NCBI RefSeq assembly: GCF_050948215.1
Contig: NW_027488785.1
Coordinates: 1 to 64,000 of the forward strand
Length of the DNA: 64,000 nt
From: Halictus rubicundus
Lineage: Eukaryota; Arthropoda; Insecta; Hymenoptera; Halictidae
Direction of reading: 5' to 3'
A program made the position numbers and the translations under genes. Shown here piece by piece: positions 1 to 11,900 of the stretch. Under the pieces are notes generated by a model. The model did no database searches and had not been told where the DNA came from. It worked only from the letters and a program-made list of their open reading frames with translations. Position 1 is the stretch's first letter, and each line of letters opens with the position of its first letter.

Positions 1-2
1 GC

Positions 3-2483
3 CAGGTGGACCGACGGCCGCGATGGGCGTGGAACAGGGCGGACGAGGACCTGTTCCGGGCCGCTGTCGCCGCGGTAACGTGGGGGGGGCCCCAGCCGGC
101 TGGGGGGGCACCGGCGCGCGGGGCGGAGCGGCTCCGGGAGGTGATGACGGCGGTGTGCGACACCGCGGTGCCCCGGAGCCGGTCCGACCATAGAAGGGCG
201 GCATACTGGTGGTCCGCGGGCATTGCAGAGCTTCGGCGTGCCTGCAATGCCGCGCGGCGCCAGTATGGCCGAGCGCGCAGGAGGCGCGACGACGAGGAGG
301 CGAGGCTCCACCGGGAGTACCGAGCCGCGCTCGGGACTCTCCGGAGGGCCATCGCGAAGGCCAAGGCGGACGCGTGGTCGGAGCTCGTCGGCACGGTGGA
401 CGCGGATCCGTGGGGGCGCCCGTATAAGCTTGTAATGAGCAAGCTGCGCGCGTGGGCCCCCCCACTGACGGAATCGATGGACCCTCCCTTACTCGAGGAG
501 GTGGTGACGTCTCTCTTCCCGCGTGAGGGGGGACAGCGACGCCGCCTCCATCCGGGCCAGGAGCCTCTCTCCTGGTCCGCGGAGTGGGAGGTGTCAGCCG
601 GCGAGCTCGGGGAGGCGGTGACCAGGGCCCGTCGGGCGGGCCGCAAGGCCCCGGGTCCTGACGGGGTGTCGGGCCGCGCGTTGGTCTTGGCATTGGAGGG
701 GGGGCTCAACAGTTGTCTGAGGGAGGGAGTGTTCCCCCCACTATGGAAGTCGGGCAGGCTGGTCCTCCTTCCAAAGGCGGGCAAGTCCCGGGACTCGCCC
801 TCCGGGTACCGGCCAATTTGCTTGCTGGACGAGGCGGGGAAGTTGTTCGAGCGCGTTCTCGTTGGACGCCTCGTCCGGCACCTGTCGGGGGGAGGAGTCC
901 CCGATCTGAGCGAGGCGCAGTTCGGCTTCCGGGGGGGTCTCTCCACCGTCGACGCAATTCGGCGGGTGAGGGCTCTCTCGGGGGCCTGTACGGAGGGGGG
1001 CGGTGTTGCGTTGGCGATCTCCTTGGATATCGCCAACGCGTTCAACACCGTCCCCTGGGATAGAATTTCGGAGGCCCTGGTCTTCCACCAGGTGCCTCCG
1101 TACCTTAGGAGGGTGATCGGGGACTATCTCTCCGACAGGAGCATAGAATATCCTGGCCGGTACGGGATGATTCGCAGGAGCGTCGTGCGGGGGGTTCCAC
1201 AGGGCTCGGTGTTGGGCCCGTTGCTGTGGAACCTCGCGTACGACAGCGTCCTGCGGGAGGGGATGCCTCCCGGTGTCAGCCTAACGTGTTACGCCGACGA
1301 CACGTTGGTGCTTGCCACCGGGAGGTATACGAAGGAGGCCGTCTGCCTGGCGGAGCGCGGCGCGTGGCGCGCGGTACGCGCGATCCGGTCTCTGGGCCTA
1401 GAGGTGTCCGTCGCTAAGACCAGGGCCATGTGGTTTTACCACCGGGCCCGGCTGGCGGCGCCTCCCCAGTGCTGGATCGCCGTGGGGGGGGGAGCGGTCG
1501 AGGTCGGGTTCCAGATGCGGTACCTGGGACTCGAGCTCGACGGCCTGTGGCGTTTCTGCCGCCACATCGAGTCGCTAGTGCCCCGGGCGGAGAGGGCGAC
1601 CGCTGCGCTCGGTCGTCTTCTCCCGAACCTCGGGGGACCCTGTGGACGGGTGCGTCGCCTGTTCGCGGTGGTGGTGCGGGTTTTAGTCCTGTACGGAGCC
1701 CCTGTGTGGGCGTACGATGTCTTGGCCGGGGGGCGTAGCGGTGTGCGAGCACTGCTGCGCCGAATCGAGCGCAGGCTGGCCATTGGCATCGTGCGGGGGT
1801 ATCGCACCATCTCTTACGCGACGGCGATGGTGATGTCGGGGCTTATCCCCCTCGAGCTGGAGGCCCGCGTGTTGTCGGACGTACACGGGTACGCCAGGGA
1901 CCTCCAGCGGAGGGGGATGGCTCCGGATCAGGTGGCGCTCGATGTGGCGGAGTACAGGGGCCGCGCTCGGCGGGCCGCCGCCCGGGAATGGCGCGAAAGC
2001 CTTCACGGGACGGAGGAAGGAGGGAGGCGGGCCGTTCGGGCCATCCTCCCCGTGTTCGACCGGTGGAACAGGGGATGGATGGGGCATAGGGTCTCCTACC
2101 GAGTGACGCAGGTGATGACCGGGCACGGTTGCTTCGGTGTGTACCTGTGTCGCATCGGGCGGGAGGCCGAGGAGGCGTGTCACCACTGCGGCGAGTCGCG
2201 GGACACGGCGCAGCACACTCTGGAGGAGTGTCCAGCGTGGGCGGGTGAGCGCCGTGCTCTGCGGCGCGCAGTGGGCCATGACCTCTCGCTTCCGGCTGTC
2301 GTCTCGGCGGCAGCGGGCGGCGAGGGGGCGTGGAGAGGGTTCGCCTCCTTCTGCGAGCAGGTAATGCTGCAGAAGGAGGCTGCGGAACGGGGTCGTGAGC
2401 GAAATCACGATCCCGGCCGAAGGGGTGGGAGAAGGAGACGCAGGGCACGCCCCGGGGGCGTGCCTCCGTTGCGGCGTCCTTAA
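3..2483 (+). CDS. ORF2 protein (partial): reverse transcriptase and C-terminal domain of an R1-clade element
   Basis: The frame is open at the window edge. The GTG at position 6 is not a convincing start, so this is a 5'-partial ORF2 and residues are counted from that GTG. A linker with the WW pair (W68-W69) lies between the expected endonuclease and the RT. The RT spans about residues 215-490: APGPDG near 215, a YRPICLLD block, motif A with D341 (LDIANAF), motif B GVPQGS at 396-401 and motif C YADD at 429-432 with both catalytic Asp present. The C-terminal zinc knuckle is C725-x2-C728-x8-H737-x4-C742. The product should copy element RNA at a nicked target. The Arg-rich C terminus ends at TAA 2481-2483. 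No internal stop or frameshift is seen. The endonuclease domain is not in the window. Confidence 0.92.
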   Translation, partial: QVDRRPRWAWNRADEDLFRAAVAAVTWGGPQPAGGAPARGAERLREVMTAVCDTAVPRSRSDHRRAAYWWSAGIAELRRACNAARRQYGRARRRRDDEEARLHREYRAALGTLRRAIAKAKADAWSELVGTVDADPWGRPYKLVMSKLRAWAPPLTESMDPPLLEEVVTSLFPREGGQRRRLHPGQEPLSWSAEWEVSAGELGEAVTRARRAGRKAPGPDGVSGRALVLALEGGLNSCLREGVFPPLWKSGRLVLLPKAGKSRDSPSGYRPICLLDEAGKLFERVLVGRLVRHLSGGGVPDLSEAQFGFRGGLSTVDAIRRVRALSGACTEGGGVALAISLDIANAFNTVPWDRISEALVFHQVPPYLRRVIGDYLSDRSIEYPGRYGMIRRSVVRGVPQGSVLGPLLWNLAYDSVLREGMPPGVSLTCYADDTLVLATGRYTKEAVCLAERGAWRAVRAIRSLGLEVSVAKTRAMWFYHRARLAAPPQCWIAVGGGAVEVGFQMRYLGLELDGLWRFCRHIESLVPRAERATAALGRLLPNLGGPCGRVRRLFAVVVRVLVLYGAPVWAYDVLAGGRSGVRALLRRIERRLAIGIVRGYRTISYATAMVMSGLIPLELEARVLSDVHGYARDLQRRGMAPDQVALDVAEYRGRARRAAAREWRESLHGTEEGGRRAVRAILPVFDRWNRGWMGHRVSYRVTQVMTGHGCFGVYLCRIGREAEEACHHCGESRDTAQHTLEECPAWAGERRALRRAVGHDLSLPAVVSAAAGGEGAWRGFASFCEQVMLQKEAAERGRERNHDPGRRGGRRRRRARPGGVPPLRRP

Positions 2484-2898
2484 CGCGGGCGGGGGCGCCC
2501 TTGGTGATCTCGAGGCGGGGGACCGACGGTCTCCTTATACTCGGTTGCCAATGGCGTCCCCGGAGGCCGTCGGACGTCTCGGGCGGGGGCCCGGACGTCC
2601 ATCGGGCGGCCTAAATGGGGGGGAAGGCTTCACGTCGTCCGTTGCGTGGCGCCTTCGGATAGAGTAGGATAGGGTGGAGGCCGCGTCCCCCACCCAGGGA
2701 GGAATGCTAAGGCGGGGGCACACCGGATAGACATGCGCGCGCGGACCACGGGTGCCCCCAGGAGCCTAGGGACGGACGGGGAGGAGTTAGTGGGTATACT
2801 CGGCATTGCACCCACCGTTGCGCCGAGGAGTCCCACATAACCCGGCCCACTCCCCCCCGGGAGGGGTCGGGTATCCGTAATAGTGATTACCTCCTCGG
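2484..2898 (+). other. 3' UTR of element 1
   Basis: About 415 nt of GC-rich, G-run-containing sequence lies between the ORF2 stop and the poly(A). No conserved coding frame or AATAAA signal was seen. The last 60 nt hold a long hairpin (2841-2871) and a short one, GTAAT-agtg-ATTAC, at 2877-2890. In many LINEs such 3'-terminal structures are what the reverse transcriptase recognises on its template RNA. Confidence 0.8.
2841..2871 (+). promoter_or_regulatory. 3'-terminal RNA hairpin, candidate RT recognition structure
   Basis: CCCGGCCC (2841-2848) pairs with GGGTCGGG (2864-2871) through eight pairs including one G-U in RNA. After a bulged A, CTCCC pairs with GGGAG, leaving a CCCC loop. The whole 31-nt segment is used. 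It lies 27 nt before the poly(A). The pairing is seen directly; the role in template recognition is inferred from other LINE 3' stem-loops. Confidence 0.6.

Positions 2899-2934
<36 letters not shown>
2899..2934 (+). other. Poly(A) tail of element 1, 36 A
   Basis: An uninterrupted run of 36 A follows CTCCTCGG and is followed directly by TAGGAT of the satellite. It marks the 3' end of element 1 and its insertion junction. The last A could belong to the target (GGA before TAGGA). Confidence 0.95.
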
Positions 2935-2936
<2 letters not shown>

Positions 2937-5900
2937 GGATAGAGGATAGGATAAGATAGAGGATAGGATAGGGTAGATGATATTATAGGGAAGAGGAAAG
3001 GATATGATAGAGGATACGATATTATAGAGGATAGGATAGGATAGAGGATAGGATATTATAAAGGATAGGATAGGATAGAGGATAGGATAGGATAGAGGAT
3101 AGGATAGGATAGAGGATAGGATAGTATAGAGGATAGGATAGTATAGAGGATAGGATAGAGGATACGATAGGATAGGATAGAGGATAGGATACGATAGAGG
3201 ATACGATAGGATAGGATAGAGGATAGGATAGGATATAGGATAGGATATGATAGAGAATAGGATATGATAGAGGATAGGATAGGATAGAGGATAGGATAGG
3301 ATAGAGGATAGGATAGGATAGAGGATAGGATAGTATAGAGGATAGGATACGATAGAGGATACGATAGGATAGGATAGAGGATAGGATAGGATAGATGATA
3401 GGATAGGATAGAGGATAGGATAAGATAGAGGATAGGATAGGATAGAGGATAGGATAGGATAGAGGATAGGATCGGATAGAGGATAGGATAGGGGATCGGA
3501 TAGAATAAAGGATAGGATAGGATAGAGGATAGGATAGAGGATAAGATAGGATAGAGTATAGGATAGGATAGAGGATAGGATAGGATAGAGGATAGGATAG
3601 GATAGGATAGAGGATACGATAGGATAGGATAGAGGATAGGATAGGATAGAGGATTGGATAGGATGGAGGATAGGATATGATAGAGGATAGGATATGGTAG
3701 AGGATAGGATAGGATAGAGGATAGGATAGGATAGATGATAGGATAGGATAGAGGATAGGATAAGATAGATGATAGGATAGGATAGAGGATAGGATAGGAT
3801 AGAGGATAGGATCGGCTAGAGGATAGGATAGGGGATTGGATAGAATAAAGGATAGGATAGGATAGAGGATAGGATAGAGGATAGGGTAAGATAGAGGATA
3901 AGATAGGATAGAGTATAGGATAGGATAGAGGATAGGATATGATAGAGGATAGGATAGGATAGAGGATAGGATAGGATAGATGATAGGATAGGATAGAGGA
4001 TAGGATACGATAGAGGATACGATAGGATAGGATAGAGGATAGGATACGATAGAGGATACGATAGGATAGGATAGAGGATAGGATAGGATATAGGATAGGA
4101 TATGATAGAGGATAGGATATGATAGAGGATAGGATAGGATAGAGGATAGGATAAGATAGAGGATAGGATAGGATAGAGGATAGGATAGGATAGAGGATAG
4201 GATAGGATAGAGGATTGGATAGGATGGAGGATAGGATATGATAGAGGATAGGATATGATAGAGGATAGGATAGGATAGAGGATAGGATAGGATAGATGAT
4301 AGGATAGGATAGAGGATAGGATATGATAGAGGATAGGATAGGATAGAGGATAGGATAGGATAGATGATAGGATAGGATAGAGGATAGGATAGGATAGAGG
4401 ATAGGATAGGATAGAGGATAGGATAGGATAGAGGATAGGATATGATAGAGGATAGGATAGGATAGAGGATAGGATAGGATAGAGGATAGGATAGGATAGG
4501 ATAGAGGATAGGATAGGATAGATGATAGGATAGGATAGAGGATAGGATAAGATGGAGGATAAGATAGGATATAGGATAGGATAGGATAGAGGATAGGATA
4601 TGATAGAGGATAGGATAGGATACAGGATAGGATAGGATAGAGGATAGGATAGGATAGAGGATAATAAAGGATAGATGATAGGATAGGATAGAGGATAGGA
4701 TAAGATAGAGGATAGGATAGGATAGATGATATTATAGGAAAGAGGAAAGGATATGATAGAGGATACGATATTGTAGAGGATAGGATAGGATAGAGGATAG
4801 GATAGGATAGAGGATAGGATAGGATAGAGGATAGGATACGATAGAGGATACGATAGGATAGGATAGAGGATAGGATACGATAGAGGATACGATAGGATAG
4901 GATAGAGGATAGGATAGGATATAGGATAGGATATGATAGAGGATAGGATATGATAGAGGATAGGATAGGATAGAGGATAGGATAAGATAGAGGATAGGAT
5001 AGGATAGAGGATAGGATAGGATAGAGGATAGGATAGGATAGAGGATTGGATAGGATGGAGGATAGGATATGATAGAGGATAGGATATGATAGAGGATAGG
5101 ATAGGATAGAGGATAGGATAGGATAGATGATAGGATAGGATAGAGGATAGGATATGATAGAGGATAGGATAGGATAGAGGATAGGATAGGATAGATGATA
5201 GGATAGGATAGAGGATAGGATAGGATAGAGGATAGGATAGGATAGAGGATAGGATAGGATAGAGGATAGGATATGATAGAGGATAGGATAGGATAGAGGA
5301 TAGGATAGGATAGAGGATAGGATAGGATAGAGGATAGGATATGATAGTGGATCAGATAGAATAGAGGATTGGATAGGATGGATGATAGGATAGGATAGAG
5401 GATAGGATAAGATAGAGGATAGGATAGGATAGATGATATTATAGGGAAGAGGAAAGGATATGATAGAGGATACGATATTATAGAGGATAGGATAGGATAG
5501 AGGATAGGATATTATAAAGGATAGGATAGGATAGAGGATAGGATAGGATAGAGGATAGGATAGGATAGAGGATAGGATAGTATAGAGGATAGGATAGTAT
5601 AGAGGATAGGATACGATAGAGGATACGATAGGATAGGATAGAGGATAGGATACGATAGAGGATACGATAGGATAGGATAGAGGATAGGATAGAATATAGG
5701 ATAGGATATGATAGAGAATAGGATATGATAGAGGATAGGATAGGATAGAGGATAGGATAGGATAGAGGATAGGATAGGATAGAGGATAGGATAGTATAGA
5801 GGATAGGATACGATAGAGGATACGATAGGATAGGATAGAGGATAGGATACGATAGAGGATACGATAGGATAGGATAGAGGATAGGATAGGATATAGGATA

Positions 5901-8900
5901 GGATATGATAGAGGATAGGATATGATAGAGGATAGGATAGGATAGAGGATAGGATATGATAGAGGATAGGATAGGATAGAGGATAGGATAAGATAGAGGA
6001 TAGGATAGGATAGAGGATAGGATAGGATAGAGGATAGGATAGGATAGGATAGAGGATACGATAGGATAGGATAGAGGATAGGATAGGATAGAGGATTGGA
6101 TAGGATGGAGGATAGGATATGATAGAGGATAGGATATGATAGAATAAAGGATAGGATTGGATAGAGGATAGGATAGAGGATAGGATAAGATAGAGGATAA
6201 GATAGGATAGAGTATTGGATAGGATAGAGGATAGGATATGATAGAGGATAGGATAGGATAGATGATAGGATAGGATAGAGGATAGGATAGCATGGAGGAT
6301 AGGATATGATAGAGGATAGGATAGGATAGAGGATAGGATAGGATAGAGGATAGGATAGGATAGAGGATAGGATATGATAGTGGATCAGATAGAATAGAGG
6401 ATTGGATAGGATAGATGATAGGATAGGATAGAGGATAGGATAAGATAGAGGATAGGATAGGGTAGATGATATTATAGGGAAGAGGAAAGGATATGATAGA
6501 GGATACGATATTATAGAGGATAGGATAGGATAGAGGATAGGATATTATAAAGGATAGGATAGGATAGAGGATAGGATAGGATAGAGGATAGGATAGGATA
6601 GAGGATAGGATAGTATAGAGGATAGGATAGTATAGAGGATAGGATAGAGGATACGATAGGATAGGATAGAGGATAGGATACGATAGAGGATACGATAGGA
6701 TAGGATAGAGGATAGGATAGGATATAGGATAGGATATGATAGAGAATAGGATATGATAGAGGATAGGATAGGATAGAGGATAGGATAGGATAGAGGATAG
6801 GATAGGATAGAGGATAGGATAGTATAGAGGATAGGATACGATAGAGGATACGATAGGATAGGATAGAGGATAGGATAGGATAGATGATAGGATAGGATAG
6901 AGGATAGGATAAGATAGAGGATAGGATAGGATAGAGGATAGGATAGGATAGAGGATAGGATCGGATAGAGGATAGGATAGGGGATCGGATAGAATAAAGG
7001 ATAGGATAGGATAGAGGATAGGATAGAGGATAAGATAGGATAGAGTATAGGATAGGATAGAGGATAGGATAGGATAGAGGATAGGATAGGATAGGATAGA
7101 GGATACGATAGGATAGGATAGAGGATAGGATAGGATAGAGGATTGGATAGGATGGAGGATAGGATATGATAGAGGATAGGATATGGTAGAGGATAGGATA
7201 GGATAGAGGATAGGATAGGATAGATGATAGGATAGGATAGAGGATAGGATAAGATAGATGATAGGATAGGATAGAGGATAGGATAGGATAGAGGATAGGA
7301 TCGGCTAGAGGATAGGATAGGGGATTGGATAGAATAAAGGATAGGATAGGATAGAGGATAGGATAGAGGATAGGGTAAGATAGAGGATAAGATAGGATAG
7401 AGTATAGGATAGGATAGAGGATAGGATATGATAGAGGATAGGATAGGATAGAGGATAGGATAGGATAGATGATAGGATAGGATAGAGGATAGGATAAGAT
7501 AGAGGATAGGATCGGATAGAGAATAGGATAGGGGATTGGATAGGAGAGAGGACAGGATAGGATAGAGGATAGGATACGATAGAGGATACGATAGGATAGG
7601 ATAGAGGATAGGATAGGATAGATGATAGGATAGGATAGAGGATAGGATAAGATGGAGGATAAGATAGGATATAGGATAGGATAGGATAGAGGATAGGATA
7701 TGATAGAGGATAGGATAGGATAGAGGATAGGATAGGATAGAGGATAGGATACGATAGAGGATACGATAGGATAGGATAGAGGATAGGATACGATAGAGGA
7801 TACGATAGGATAGGATAGAGGATAGGATAGGATATAGGATAGGATATGATAGAGGATAGGATATGATAGAGGATAGGATAGGATAGAGGATAGGATAAGA
7901 TAGAGGATAGGATAGGATAGAGGATAGGATAGGATAGAGGATAGGATAGGATAGAGGATTGGATAGGATGGAGGATAGGATATGATAGAGGATAGGATAT
8001 GATAGAGGATAGGATAGGATAGAGGATAGGATAGGATAGATGATAGGATAGGATAGAGGATAGGATATGATAGAGGATAGGATAGGATAGAGGATAGGAT
8101 AGGATAGATGATAGGATAGGATAGAGGATAGGTTAGACGATAGGATAGGATAGAGGATAGGATAGGATAGAGGATTTGATAGATGATAGGATAGGATAGA
8201 GTATATTATAGGATAGAGGATATGATAGGATAGAGGATAGGATAGGATAGAGGATTGGATAAGATAGAGGATAGGATAGGATAGAGGATAGGATAGGATA
8301 GAGGATAGGATAGGATAGAGGATAGGATAGGATAGAGGATAGGATAGGATAGAGGATAGGATAGGATAGAGGATAGGATAGGATAGAGGATTGGATAAGA
8401 TAGAGGATAGGACAGGATAGAGGATAGGATAGGATAGAGGATAGGATAGGATAAAGGATAGGATAGGATAGAGGATAGGATAGGATAGAGGATAGGATAG
8501 AATAGAGGATAGGATAGGATAGAGGATAGCATAGGATATAGGATAGGATAGGATAGAGGATAGGATAGAATACAGGATAGGATAGGATAGAGCATAGGAT
8601 AGGATAGAGGATACGATAGGATAGAGGATAGGATAGGATAGAGGATAGTATAGGATAGATTATAGGATAGGATAGAGGATAGGATAGAGGATTGGATAGG
8701 ATAGAGGATATTATAGGATGGAGGAGAGGATAGGATAGGATAGAGGATAGGATAGGGGATTGGATAGGAAAGAGGATAGCATAGCAAAGAGGATAGGATA
8801 GGATAGAGGATACGATATTATAGGCGATATGATAGGATAGAGGACAGGATTGGATAGAGAATTTGATAGGGGATTGGATAGAATAGAGGATATGATAGGT

Positions 8901-11900
8901 TAGAGGATTGGATAGGATAGAGAATAGGATAGGATAGATGATACGATATTATAGGAGGTAGGATAGGATAGAGGATAGGATAGGATTGCGGATACGATAC
9001 GATAGAGGATAGGATTGGGGATTAGATAGGATAGAGGATTGGATAGTTTAGAGGATAGAGGATAAGATAGGATAGAGGATAGGATAGGATTGATGATAGG
9101 ATTGGATAGAGTATACGATATGATAGGCGATATGATAGGATAGAGGACAGGATAGGATAGAAGATAGGATAGGATAGTCGATAGGATAGGATAGAGGATA
9201 GGATAGGATAGAGGATAGGATAGGATAGAGGATACGATAGGGGATTGCATAGGATAGAGGTTACGATAGGATAGAGGATAGGATAGGATAGAGGATAGGA
9301 TATTATAGAGGATAGGATAGGATAGAGGATAGGATAGGATAGAGGATAGGATAGGATAGAGGATAGAGGATAGGATAGGATAGAGGATAGGATAGGATAG
9401 ACGATAGGATAGGATAGAGGATAGGACAGGATAGAGGATAGGATAGGATAGAGGATAGGATAGGATAGAGGATAGGATAGGATAGAGGATAGGATAGGAT
9501 AGAGGATAGGATAGGATAGAGGATAGGATAGGATAGAGAATAGGACAGGATAGAAGATAGGATAGGATAGAGGATAGGATAGGATAGAGGAATCGATAGG
9601 GTAGAGGATAGGATAGGATAGAGGATAGGATAGAGGATAGGATAGAGGATAGGATAGAGGATAGGATAGAGCATAGGATATCGGATAGGATAGGATAGAG
9701 GATAGGATAGGATAGAGGATAGGATAGGATAGAGGTTAGGATAGGATAGAGGATAGGATAGGGGATTGGATAGGACAGAGGATAGGATGGAGGATAGGAT
9801 AGGATATAGGATAGGATAGAGAATAGGATAGGGTAGAGGATAGGATAGGATAGAGGATAGGATAGGGGATTCGATAGGGTAGAGGATAGGATAGGATAGA
9901 GGATAGGATAGGGGATTCGATAGGATAGACGATACGATAGGATAGAGGATAGGATAGGATACAGGATAGGATAAGATAGAGGATAGGATAGGATAGAGGA
10001 TAGGATAGGATAGAGGATAGGATAGGATAGACGATAGGAGAGGATAGAGGATAGGACAGGATAGAGGATAGGATAGGATAGAGGATAGGATAGGATAGAG
10101 GATAGGATAGGATAGAGGATAGGATAGGATAGAGGATAGGATATGATAGTGGATCAGATAGAATAGAGGATTGGATAGGATGGATGATAGGATAGGATAG
10201 AGGATAGGATAAGATAGAGGATAGGATAGGATAGATGATATTATAGGGAAGAGGAAAGGATATGATAGAGGATACGATATTATAGAGGATAGGATAGGAT
10301 AGAGGATAGGATATTATAAAGGATAGGATAGGATAGAGGATAGGATAGGATAGAGGATAGGATAGGATAGAGGATAGGATAGTATAGAGGATAGGATAGT
10401 ATAGAGGATAGGATACGATAGAGGATACGATAGGATAGGATAGAGGATAGGATACGATAGAGGATACGATAGGATAGGATAGAGGATAGGATAGAATATA
10501 GGATAGGATATGATAGAGAATAGGATATGATAGAGGATAGGATAGGATAGAGGATAGGATAGGATAGAGGATAGGATAGGATAGAGGATAGGATAGTATA
10601 GAGGATAGGATACGATAGAGGATACGATAGGATAGGATAGAGGATAGGATACGATAGAGGATACGATAGGATAGGATAGAGGATAGGATAGGATATAGGA
10701 TAGGATATGATAGAGGATAGGATATGATAGAGGATAGGATAGGATAGAGGATAGGATAGGATAGATGATAGGATAGGATAGAGGATAGGATAAGATAGAG
10801 GATAGGATAGGATAGAGGATAGGATAGGATAGAGGATAGGATCGGATAGAGGATAGGATAGGGGATTGGATAGAATAAAGGATAGGATAGGATAGAGGAT
10901 AGGATAGAGGATAAGATAGGATAGAGTATAGGATAGGATAGAGGATAGGATAGGATAGAGGATAGGATAGGATAGGATAGAGGATACGATAGGATAGGAT
11001 AGAGGATAGGATAGGATAGAGGATTGGATAGGATGGAGGATAGGATATGATAGAGGATAGGATATGGTAGAGGTTAGGATAGGATAGAGGATAGGATAGG
11101 ATAGATGATAGGATAGGATAGAGGATAGGATAAGATAGAGGATAGGATAGGTTAGAGGATAGGATAGGATAGAGGATAGGATCGGCTAGAGGATAGGATA
11201 GGGGATTGGATAGAATAAAGGATAGGATAGGATAGAGGATAGGATAGAGGATAGGATAAGATAGAGGATAAGATAGGATAGAGTATAGGATAGGATAGAG
11301 GATAGGATATGATAGAGGATAGGATAGGATAGAGGATAGGATAGGATAGATGATAGGATAGGATAGAGGATAGGATAAGATAGAGGATAGGATCGGATAG
11401 AGAATAGGATAGGGGATTGGATAGGAGAGAGGACAGGATAGGATAGAGGATAGGATACGATAGAGGATACGATAGGATAGGATAGAGGATAGGATAGGAT
11501 AGATGATAGGATAGGATAGAGGATAGGATAAGATGGAGGATAAGATAGGATAGAGGATAGGATAGGATAGAGGATAGGATATGATAGAGGATAGGATAGG
11601 ATAGAGGATAGGATAGGATAGAGGATAGGATAGGATAGAGGATAATATAGGATAGATGATAGGATAGGATAGAGGATAGGATAAGATAGAGGATAGGATA
11701 GGATAGATGATATTATAGGAAAGAGGAAAGGATATGATAGAGGATACGATATTGTAGAGGATAGGATAGGATAGAGGATAGGATAGGATAGAGGATAGGA
11801 TAGGATAGAGGATAGGATACGATAGAGGATACGATAGGATAGGATAGAGGATAGGATACGATAGAGGATACGATAGGATAGGATAGAGGATAGGATAGGA

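Larger units (their letters stand above)
1..2934 (+). mobile_element. Element 1: 3' portion of a GC-rich R1-clade non-LTR retrotransposon
   Basis: The segment contains the RT and C-terminal part of ORF2, a 3' UTR and a poly(A) tail that runs straight into satellite DNA at 2935. It is strongly GC-rich, in sharp contrast to the satellite and to element 2. The 5' part (5' UTR, ORF1 and the ORF2 endonuclease domain) lies before the window or is missing; the window edge prevents a decision. R1-clade assignment rests on the conserved linker with a WW pair, the RT motifs and a CCHC knuckle near the ORF2 C terminus. The undamaged frame and the uninterrupted poly(A) suggest a fairly recent insertion. 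Confidence 0.9.

Noticed and set aside
6..8. GTG at position 6 as start of the element 1 ORF
   Set aside because: The frame is open to the window edge, and an ORF2 lacking its endonuclease would be unusual; the real start lies upstream.
706..2836. Several open frames of 60-240 codons on both strands overlapping the element 1 ORF2 and 3' UTR
   Set aside because: These are shadow frames in GC-rich DNA, low-complexity Arg/Pro/Gly, without domains, and in conflict with the clear RT frame.
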